From NCBI GenBank assembly GCA_036005125.1, contig DASYQV010000023.1:1-15669 (forward strand): a stretch of 15,669 bases of DNA. The letters are read 5' to 3'. The position numbers were made by a program, and so were the translations under genes. Positions 8,601 to 14,659 of this stretch are shown here, one piece after another; within the stretch, counting starts at the first letter, position 1; every line of letters begins with the position of its first letter. The stretch is from DASYQV01 sp036005125 (GTDB lineage Bacteria; Acidobacteriota; Vicinamibacteria; Vicinamibacterales; UBA2999). The notes below the pieces were generated by a model. That model was not told the origin of the DNA. It worked only from the letters and a program-made list of their open reading frames with translations, and made no database searches.

Positions 8601-8607
8601 CTCCTTC
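8601..8607 (-). promoter_or_regulatory. Ribosome binding site that fixes the quinoprotein start
   Basis: On the minus strand GAAGGAG is followed by a 6-base spacer and ATG at 8594. The in-frame ATG codons further upstream (8624, 8630) have no comparable site, and the one at 8630 is part of the inverted repeat. This supports the shorter, signal-peptide-bearing protein. Confidence 0.8.
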
Positions 8608-8626
8608 TTCGCGAAGAACTTCATAG

Positions 8627-8724
8627 GCATCAGGGATCAGGCCTCAGGGATCAGGGCCGTCTCAGGGTTCAGGCAAGGCTGAGGCCTGAGACAGCCCTGA
8701 GGCCTGAGGCCTGATCCCTGATGC
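8627..8724. repeat. Inverted heptamer repeat with perfect 21-base arms
   Basis: Left arm units are GCATCAG, GGATCAG, GCCTCAG, GGATCAG (8627-8654), then a degenerate GGTTCAG (8666-8672). Right arm units are CTGAGGC, CTGAGAC (8679-8692), then CTGAGGC twice, CTGATCC, CTGATGC (8697-8724). Bases 8627-8647 and 8704-8724 are exact reverse complements over 21 bases. The tract lies between the SGNH hydrolase stop (8733) and the quinoprotein ribosome site (8601-8607), so both minus-strand genes would be transcribed through it if they share an mRNA. It could act as an attenuator or mRNA-stabilising hairpin, but this cannot be told from sequence. Same period and arrangement as the tracts at 5755 and 6762. 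Confidence 0.9.
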
Positions 8725-8732
8725 CTGCATGA

Positions 8733-9965
8733 TCACCGTGACGAACGACTCCGGCCGCCACCCGATCGGAAGAGATCGAGACCGATCGCCTTGCCGATCT
8801 CATAGTAGCCATGGATGCTCGGATGAATACCGTCGCAGTCCATCACCGGATTGATCAGATCTGGGGTCGAGGGATCGCGCGCGATCTTGTCGAAGTCGAT
8901 CACGGCATCAAACGGCGCCTTCGTGCGGATCCACTCGTTCAGCTCGTTACGAGCCTTTGTCTTCGTCGCATCCCAGGGAACGTTGACGTTGTTGTGCCGC
9001 GGGATGGCGGTTCCACCGATGATTCTGATGCCGCGCGCCTTGACGCGCTTGATGATCTCCTCCATGCCCGCGCTCACCTGCGCGGCCGACGCGCTCCGAC
9101 GCATGTCGTTCGTGCCCTCGAAAAGAATCACGTGCGTCACGCCCTTGTGCGAGAGGACGTCTCGATCGAGCCGATCGAGGGCGGGCATGCCCGCCGGCGG
9201 AATCTTCTCGGGATGCTCTCTGAGAATCGTATTGCCGGCAATCGCCTCGTTCACCACGGCCAGCCGCCGGCCGGCCAGGTCGAGCCGCAGCGCCAGAAAG
9301 TCGGTCCATCGATCGTAGCCGTCACGGGTGGAGCACGTGCCGTATGTGATCGAATCGCCAATCGCGACGATGGCCCCCGACGCCGTCGGCGACAGGACAT
9401 CGATCGACTTCAGCCACATCACCGCCATCGTCGGCGAGCTGAACGGCTTTTGATCCTCCGCCGCCGTGAGATCGCCCGAACCATTCGGGGCGACGTAGGA
9501 CGTGGTCAGGCCGGCCGTGTGCTGGCTGGGTTGTGCCTCCATTCCAGGAATGTAGAGACTGACCGCGAGGTCCTGCATCGCACGGACCTGCATCTGCACC
9601 GGATCGCTCTCAACACTTCCGCCGGCCGGGATACTCACGGTGCCCGACCCGTTGAAGAGCGCCGGACGATTCGAGCCTGGATAGATCGTCCCGCCGTTTC
9701 TCCGCCATCCGACCGACGCTTTCCCGATCGCGATCGGCGACGTTCCGTACGTGTTGTCGAGACGAATCCGAATCGACTCGCCGGGAATGGTCACGCGCGC
9801 GATCATCCGGATCGTCGTGTTCGAGACAGGCGTCATCCCGAGCCCGTATTGCGGCACACCCCACGCCGTGATCCAGCGTCCGCCCGGTGTCTGCTGAGCG
9901 AGCGCAATCGTCCCGAGCCCGAGGGCGAGCAGTCCCGTGACCGTAACCAGAAGCCGGCGCGTCAT
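8733..9965 (-). CDS. Exported SGNH/GDSL-family hydrolase with N-terminal beta domain
   Basis: Predicted secreted esterase or lipase-like hydrolase of the SGNH fold, 410 residues. A signal peptide (MTRRLLVTVTGLLALGLGTIALA-QQ) ends near residue 23. Residues about 25-185 form a beta-rich accessory domain (WITAWGVPQYG..., RIRLDNTYGTSPIAIGKASV), the kind found before the catalytic domain in several rhamnogalacturonan-acetylesterase-like and cell-wall hydrolases. The four SGNH blocks are present: GDSITYG (Ser205), EAIAGNTIL (Gly244), EGTNDM (Asn286) and CDGIHPSIHGY (Asp378, His381), so the enzyme should be active. The substrate cannot be read from sequence; acetylated polysaccharide or a lipid ester are options. 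The start is supported by GGAGGT 8 bases upstream. A short Ser/Arg/Gly-rich tail ends the protein. It lies downstream of the secreted-family gene at 10074-11324 on the same strand, separated by a palindromic element. Confidence 0.92.
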   Translation of the reverse strand: MTRRLLVTVTGLLALGLGTIALAQQTPGGRWITAWGVPQYGLGMTPVSNTTIRMIARVTIPGESIRIRLDNTYGTSPIAIGKASVGWRRNGGTIYPGSNRPALFNGSGTVSIPAGGSVESDPVQMQVRAMQDLAVSLYIPGMEAQPSQHTAGLTTSYVAPNGSGDLTAAEDQKPFSSPTMAVMWLKSIDVLSPTASGAIVAIGDSITYGTCSTRDGYDRWTDFLALRLDLAGRRLAVVNEAIAGNTILREHPEKIPPAGMPALDRLDRDVLSHKGVTHVILFEGTNDMRRSASAAQVSAGMEEIIKRVKARGIRIIGGTAIPRHNNVNVPWDATKTKARNELNEWIRTKAPFDAVIDFDKIARDPSTPDLINPVMDCDGIHPSIHGYYEIGKAIGLDLFRSGGGRSRSSR

Positions 9966-9973
9966 GATTGCTT

Positions 9974-9979
9974 ACCTCC
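9974..9979 (-). promoter_or_regulatory. Strong ribosome binding site of the SGNH hydrolase gene
   Basis: GGAGGT on the minus strand, 8 bases before the ATG at 9965. It lies just outside the palindromic element at 9990-10052, so a structure formed by that element would stand about 10 bases upstream of the site. Confidence 0.8.
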
Positions 9980-9989
9980 GTGTCACAGA

Positions 9990-10052
9990 CGTACGTAGGC
10001 CGCATCTTTAGATGCGGCCCGGCGCCGGGTCTGAAGACCCGGCCCACGTACG
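9990..10052. repeat. Two-hairpin palindromic element, left copy (REP-like)
   Basis: Hairpin 1: GGCCGCATCT (9998-10007), loop TT, AGATGCGGCC (10010-10019). Hairpin 2: GCCGGGTCT (10024-10032), loop GA, AGACCCGGC (10035-10043). The outer flanks CGTACGTA (9990-9997) and CACGTACG (10045-10052) also pair with one mismatch, so the whole 63-base unit can fold as a stem closing two hairpins. There is no T-run after either hairpin. It lies between the stop of the 10074-11324 gene and the start region of the SGNH hydrolase. Both hairpin modules recur in mirror order at 11378-11624, and bases 9993-10011 match the complement of 11606-11624 over 19 bases without mismatch. This looks like a dispersed extragenic palindrome, although no cognate transposase is in the window. 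Confidence 0.88.
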
Positions 10053-10073
10053 GCTGTTACGGGCCTTCGTACA

Positions 10074-11324
10074 TCACTGGTTCGCGTCCCGCCTGGTGAG
10101 CGGATCGGCTTCATCACCCGATTCGGCGAACCCTCCACCAAATCCGCCGCACTCGGCGGCCGCGCCGGCCGTGCACAGCCTGGCAGGATTCGGTCCCCGG
10201 CCTTCGGCGAACGCGCGGTCCGCCGTGCGTCCTCCCGCCAGAACCGCGGGCAACCCGTAGTTCCCTTCGTGACACCGGGGTTCCTTGTAGATGCGGTTCG
10301 CTTTGTCGTTCTGCCGGCTCAGTTCGAGCACCACGGTCCACGGCCGGGTCCATGTGGTCGGATCGTCCATCGTGGCGGTGTAGTCGATTGTGTCGGCGTC
10401 GCGGCGGGTCCATCGCTCGACCAGATGCAGGTTCTCGCGCGACCCGTTGAAATCGGTCTTCGGACTGAAGTTCGTGACGTCTACGACCAGCGTATTGCCT
10501 TCCCATCGACCCCGTGAATCGCCCCACCACTGGCGCACCTGCGAAGGCAGATGCGGGCGGTCGGTCACCGGGACGAGGCGCTGAAAGGCCTGTCCCTGTC
10601 CGGTGTCGTAGAAGATCGACACGGCACCACGCGACTGCACGATCTGCAGGAAGAAGCCGGTGCTGCCGCCGAAGTCAGGTATACGCCCCGACATGCATCG
10701 CTCGCTCATGCTGCGGTCTTCCGGGCCGTCAGAACGATTGAGATTCCGGGTGGAATAGTGCGGCGGAGCCTGCAGACGCAGCGGCGACGGCGGTCCATAC
10801 GGCGGGCACCGTGGCCGCTTCGCCCTGTCCTTGCAGGTATCGGTGTTCTGAAGAAGCGCCATATGGAACGCGAGTGATTCGTCCCTCCACTGCTTCGCTT
10901 CGGGTGTCAGAGCCGGCAATCGCCCGTCGGGCGGATCCGAAATCATCGACGTGCGTCGACCCATGTGCCTGTGGGTCAGGAAAACCGTCTGGTCGTAAGC
11001 GCCGCCGACGTCCTGCTCGCTCCCTCGAGGGTCGCGTCGGCGGTTTCCGAGGCCGAGAATCCGCGTCCGCTCGTTGTCGATCGCGGCTCGTTCTTCCTCG
11101 GTGAAGAACTCCCGGTCCTTGTAGCGCGCCGGACGCTCGAGGGGCGTGTCGTAGTTGTTGGTCCAGATACCCTGGAGGTCAGGCTCGCCCCAGGGGGTTG
11201 CTGCCACGGCCTTCCCGGAAGCCGGCGGGTCGGAACTGGCGGCCGGCGCGGGCGCCTGCTGGTAGACAACCAGGACGATCACGAGCACCGCTGCGACACC
11301 GATCAGCGCATATAGCGATTTCAT
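10074..11324 (-). CDS. Full-length 'PDLQGIWTN...RWEGNTLVV' secreted family protein, function unknown
   Basis: Protein of 416 residues belonging to a family I recognise from many acidobacterial genomes, where members are annotated as hypothetical. An N-terminal hydrophobic segment (residues 4-21) is a signal peptide or anchor, followed by a Pro/Ala/Ser linker. Conserved blocks: TPWGEPDLQGIWTN (43-56), PLERP (61-65), SMISDPPDGRLPALTPEA (126-143), SERCMSGRIPD (207-217), RPHLPSQVRQWWGDS (256-270), RWEGNTLVVDVTNF (273-286), ENLHLVERWTRRDADTI (297-313), DDPTTWTRPWT (320-330) and CHEGNYGLPAVLAGGR (351-366). The C-terminus is Gly-rich then acidic. The start ATG at 11324 has only a weak AAAGAG upstream. 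The 5927-6760 copy in this window is the same family without the first 100 residues. The gene is bracketed by two mirror-image palindromic elements. A periplasmic or surface role is inferred from the signal sequence; no catalytic motif is recognised. Confidence 0.88.
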   Translation of the reverse strand: MKSLYALIGVAAVLVIVLVVYQQAPAPAASSDPPASGKAVAATPWGEPDLQGIWTNNYDTPLERPARYKDREFFTEEERAAIDNERTRILGLGNRRRDPRGSEQDVGGAYDQTVFLTHRHMGRRTSMISDPPDGRLPALTPEAKQWRDESLAFHMALLQNTDTCKDRAKRPRCPPYGPPSPLRLQAPPHYSTRNLNRSDGPEDRSMSERCMSGRIPDFGGSTGFFLQIVQSRGAVSIFYDTGQGQAFQRLVPVTDRPHLPSQVRQWWGDSRGRWEGNTLVVDVTNFSPKTDFNGSRENLHLVERWTRRDADTIDYTATMDDPTTWTRPWTVVLELSRQNDKANRIYKEPRCHEGNYGLPAVLAGGRTADRAFAEGRGPNPARLCTAGAAAECGGFGGGFAESGDEADPLTRRDANQ

Positions 11325-11377
11325 GGGACTCTTTTAGATGTCCTGCCGTGCGTTGTCAAGACGAGGACCACACGCAG

Positions 11378-11624
11378 GCCGGGTCTTCAGACCCGGCGCA
11401 GCGAACGGAGCCGCATCTAACCAGCCAAGGGGCTCCGCCCTTGATATCTTCCACCCCAACGCGCCAAAAACGCGCGTTGGGGACCCCGGACCGGGCAGAG
11501 CCCCTCAGCTGGTTAGGCCAGTATCTTTTGGCGCGCTTCGCGCGCCTAGCCCGTTATGCGGTCGAACAACGCGTACAAAATTCCCGTTTCGAGCCGCATA
11601 ACGGGCTAAAGATGCGGCCTACGT
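11378..11624. repeat. Nested palindrome cluster, right copy of the two-hairpin element
   Basis: Occupies most of a 299-base gap (11325-11623) with no credible gene. Hairpin GCCGGGTCT/AGACCCGGC with loop TC is at 11378-11397. An outer stem GCCGCATCT (11410-11418) / AGATGCGGC (11610-11618) then encloses about 190 bases with further hairpins. (A) 11417-11440 pairs with 11493-11516: 9, 8 and 4 base pairs separated by small internal mismatches. Inside it is CCCCAACGCG (11454-11463) / CGCGTTGGGG (11473-11482). (B) GGCGCGC/GCGCGCC with loop TTC is at 11530-11546. (C) A 15-base perfect stem, 11547-11561 / 11594-11608, continues past a single bulged G (11593) into 5 more pairs. The right end 11606-11624 is a 19-base inverted copy of 9993-10011 and touches the stop codon of the RND permease gene. 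Confidence 0.88.
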
Positions 11625-14600
11625 CAACTCGGCTCGGATTTGCTGCGCCGCTTGATTGCCGCATACAAGCCGGGAATCGCGAGCAGCGTGACCGGCGTCG
11701 ACAGCGCGAGGCCCCCAATCACCGCGAGCGCGAGCGGCTTCTGCAGCTCCGCCCCCGCGCCTATGCCGAGCGCGAGCGGCAGGAGCCCGAACAGCGTGCA
11801 GAACGTCGTCATCAGAATCGGCCGCAGACGGATGCGGCCGGCATGAGCGATGGCGGTGTCCAGGGGTTCGCCCTGCTGATGCAGGTGCTCCGAGAAGTCG
11901 AGCAGCATGATGCCGTTCTTGACGACCAGACCGATCAGCAGAATGATCCCCATCGCCGACGACACGTTCAGATCCGTGCCCGTCAGCAGGAGCAGCAGCA
12001 ACGCCCCGCCGAGCGACAGCGGCGCCGCGAGCAGAATCAACAGAGCCGGTATCCAGGCGCGGAACTGGATCACGAGAATCGTGAACACGAGGACGGCCGC
12101 GATGCCGAAAACCATCAGGAGCTCGCGGAAGGCCTGTTGCTGCGTCGCGTACTGTCCGCCGAGCTCGTAGGTGTATCCGACCGGCAGCTTCAGCTCGCGC
12201 AGGCGCGAATCGATCTCCGCAACGGCGCTGCCCATGTCGCGCCCTTCGAGGCGGCCCGACACCATCCCCATCTGCCGCAGGTTTTCGCGAAGCAGCGCGG
12301 CCTGGCCGTTCGCCCGGTCGATCCGCGCGAGCGCGGAGACCGGCACGAGGTTTCCGTCCGCCGTTCGAATGAGCGTGTGCCCGAGCCGCGCCGGATCGAA
12401 GCGGGAGCGATCGTCGAGCCGCACGCGGATGGGCACGCGCCGGTCGAGCAGCCGCAGATCCGTCGGCTTTTCGCCGAGCCACGAGGCCGACATCTGGTTG
12501 GCCACCTGCTCGACGGTCAATCCGGCGCGTTCGGCGGCGAGCGGGTCGATGTTCCATGTGACTTCGGGATTCCCGCGCTGCATGCCGACAACGTCGACGA
12601 CGCCGTTCACTTTCTCCAGCATTTCCGCGACGGGCCGGGCCAGACGCTCGAGTTGCCGGGGATCGTCTCCGAAGATCTTGACCTCGATCGGCGTCGGCGC
12701 GCCCTCGAGGTCGCCGAGCATGTCCTGAAGCAGCTGCACGAACTCGATCTCCGCCAGCGGCGCCGTCTTCTGCAGTTTCTGCCGGAGATCGGAGATGATG
12801 TCCTCGGACGAGCGGTCGCGGTCGCCGCGTGGCTTCAGCCGCACGAGGATGTCGCCCTTGTTCTGCGCGGTCGCGAAGAGACCGAGCTCCGACCCGGTCC
12901 GCCGCGAGTACGACGCGACCTCCGGCGTGCTCGAGATGACGCGTTCCATCGCACGAACCTGACGATCCGTCTCGTCGAGCGACGATCCGGCCGGCGTCAG
13001 ATAATCGACGACGAAGCCGCCCTCGTCCGCCTTTGGAAGAAATCCTGTCCCGACCGCAAAGAAGAGGCCGATGCTCGCGGCCGCGAGGAGCACGGCGAAG
13101 AGGACGGCCACGACAGGCCGATGCACGATCGCGTTCAGTGCCCTGCCGTACCCCGACACCAGGCGTCCTTCGGATGAATCTGCCCGCGTGGGCTTGTGCT
13201 GGCGCCGGAACGCCCAGCGCGCCATCACCGGCACGACGGTGATCGACAGCGCCAGCGACATGAGCACCGCCACCGAGAGGGTCATCGACAACGCGCGGAA
13301 GAACTGGCCGATCACTCCCGACAGCAGTCCGAGGGGCGCGAAGACGACGACGGTCGTGAGGGTAGAGCTGACGAGCGGCGCCAGCAGCTGCTGCACGGCA
13401 TCGATCGCGGCACTGCTGCCTTCTGACGCGCGACGGTGAATGTTCTCGACCACCACCACGGCGTCGTCGATGACCAGACCGATGGCGACCGCGAGGCCGC
13501 CCATCGACATCAGGTTGATGGACCCGTGGAACATCTGCATGAACACGAACGTCGGAATGACGGCCAGCGGGAGTGTCGTCGCGGCAATGAGCGTCAGGCG
13601 GGCGTCGCGAAGGAACACGATCAGGACCACGACCGCGAGAAAACCTCCAATGAGAATGGCGTCGCGTACGTTGGCGATGGCGGCGCTGACGAACTCCGCC
13701 AGGTCGTACACCTTAGTGAGGTGAATGCCCGATGGCAGCGAATCCGCAAGCGTCGCGACCGCCCGATCCACCCCTTGCTTGACCGCGAGGATGTTGGCGC
13801 CGATCTGCTGCGAGATGCTGATCGATACCGCGTCGCGCCCGTTTCCCGTCACCAGCAGGGTGCGATCCGGCGAACCCGCCGTGACCGTTCCGAGATCCGC
13901 GACTCGAATGGTCGCGCCGCCTTTGACGAGAACAGGAGCGGTGGCAATCTGGTCCGTCGACGAGAAGAGCGCCGACGCCAGCGACAGGTGCTGCTGTCCC
14001 GTCTGCGCGAAACGGCCGACGGGCACGAGCTGATTCTGCGCGCGGAGCGCGGCAGCGACCTCCGTGACCGTCAGTGACGATGCGGCAAGCTTTGCGGGAT
14101 CGAGCACGACCTCGATCTCGCGTGTATCGCTGGCGAGCACTTCGATCCGCCCGGCACCCGGCACGCGCGCCAGCTCCGGCTTCACCACGTACAACGCGTA
14201 ATCGTTGAGATCGGGCGTCGGCAGCGGCCCGGTCATGCTGAGGATCAGGATGGGGAAGACAGCCGGGGTCAGCCGCTCGACGGTGAGCTCCACGTCGGCA
14301 GGCAGCTCGCTGCGTGCCTCGGCGATCCGATTCTGGACCTGCTGTAGCGCCACGACCATGTCGGTGACCGGATCGAACTGCGCCGAGATCTCCGCTGCAC
14401 CCCGGATACTGCGCGACCGGACGCGCCGGATCCCGGGGACCTCCATCACCGCCGTCTCGATGGGGCGGGTGACGGTGAGCATCACGGACTGCGGAGGAAG
14501 CGTTCCGCTGCGGGCAATGATGACAATGCGCGGGAACTCGAGCGGCGGGTAAATGCTGCTGGGCAGGTTGAACGCGGCGATCGCGCCGGCGACGACCAGT

Positions 14601-14659
14601 GTGATCGAGACGAGCGCGGCAGCCCGTGAATGCCGTGTGGCGAGCTCGCCGACGTTCAT
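11624..14659 (-). CDS. RND efflux permease, second system (HAE-like, paired with adaptor)
   Basis: Complete RND transporter of 1011 residues. The N-terminus is MNVGELATRHSRAAAL, with TM1 at about residues 13-31 and the porter opening SSIYPPLEFPRIVIIARSG. TM4 has AIGLVIDDAVVVVENI (Asp398-Asp399) and TM10 has IGLVVKNGIMLLDF (Lys914), so the proton relay is complete. The heavy-metal subfamily signature (DFGLIVDGAV in TM4) is not present, so despite overall CzcA-like features (KPLALAVIGG near the C-terminus) metal export should not be assumed. It is only distantly related to the permeases at 1-5753 and forms a separate pump. The ATG overlaps the adaptor stop in ATGA, and a GGAGG lies 10 bases upstream inside the adaptor coding region, so the two are co-translated. 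The last codon touches a palindrome cluster that may act as the 3' end of the transcript. Substrate unknown. Confidence 0.95.
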   Translation of the reverse strand: MNVGELATRHSRAAALVSITLVVAGAIAAFNLPSSIYPPLEFPRIVIIARSGTLPPQSVMLTVTRPIETAVMEVPGIRRVRSRSIRGAAEISAQFDPVTDMVVALQQVQNRIAEARSELPADVELTVERLTPAVFPILILSMTGPLPTPDLNDYALYVVKPELARVPGAGRIEVLASDTREIEVVLDPAKLAASSLTVTEVAAALRAQNQLVPVGRFAQTGQQHLSLASALFSSTDQIATAPVLVKGGATIRVADLGTVTAGSPDRTLLVTGNGRDAVSISISQQIGANILAVKQGVDRAVATLADSLPSGIHLTKVYDLAEFVSAAIANVRDAILIGGFLAVVVLIVFLRDARLTLIAATTLPLAVIPTFVFMQMFHGSINLMSMGGLAVAIGLVIDDAVVVVENIHRRASEGSSAAIDAVQQLLAPLVSSTLTTVVVFAPLGLLSGVIGQFFRALSMTLSVAVLMSLALSITVVPVMARWAFRRQHKPTRADSSEGRLVSGYGRALNAIVHRPVVAVLFAVLLAAASIGLFFAVGTGFLPKADEGGFVVDYLTPAGSSLDETDRQVRAMERVISSTPEVASYSRRTGSELGLFATAQNKGDILVRLKPRGDRDRSSEDIISDLRQKLQKTAPLAEIEFVQLLQDMLGDLEGAPTPIEVKIFGDDPRQLERLARPVAEMLEKVNGVVDVVGMQRGNPEVTWNIDPLAAERAGLTVEQVANQMSASWLGEKPTDLRLLDRRVPIRVRLDDRSRFDPARLGHTLIRTADGNLVPVSALARIDRANGQAALLRENLRQMGMVSGRLEGRDMGSAVAEIDSRLRELKLPVGYTYELGGQYATQQQAFRELLMVFGIAAVLVFTILVIQFRAWIPALLILLAAPLSLGGALLLLLLTGTDLNVSSAMGIILLIGLVVKNGIMLLDFSEHLHQQGEPLDTAIAHAGRIRLRPILMTTFCTLFGLLPLALGIGAGAELQKPLALAVIGGLALSTPVTLLAIPGLYAAIKRRSKSEPS

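Noticed and set aside
8594..8630. Upstream start at 8630 for the quinoprotein (adds MPMKFFAKKESA)
   Set aside because: The ATG at 8630 lies in the inverted repeat and lacks a ribosome site; GAAGGAG is placed correctly for the ATG at 8594, and the shorter form begins with a proper signal peptide.
6765..8714. Long open frame (649 codons) on the + strand opposite the quinoprotein gene
   Set aside because: Arg/His/Gln-rich composition with no recognisable domain; the opposite strand codes a clear PQQ propeller protein with signal peptide and ribosome site. It is an antisense shadow of high-GC coding DNA.
9998..10043. Classic rho-independent terminator
   Set aside because: Strong GC hairpins are present but neither is followed by a T-run on either strand; recurrence in mirror copy suggests a repeat element instead.
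9993..11624. Insertion sequence
   Set aside because: Although 19-base inverted repeats bracket the region, the only gene inside is a secreted-family protein, and no target duplication could be recognised.
11198..13177. Long + strand open frame crossing the intergenic palindromes and the third RND permease
   Set aside because: It runs through hairpin DNA and opposite a certain RND gene; the product is Arg-rich without motifs.
11624..14659. Heavy-metal (CzcA/CusA) exporter
   Set aside because: The TM4 segment reads AIGLVIDDAVVVVEN instead of the DFGLIVDGAV signature, so metal specificity is not supported.
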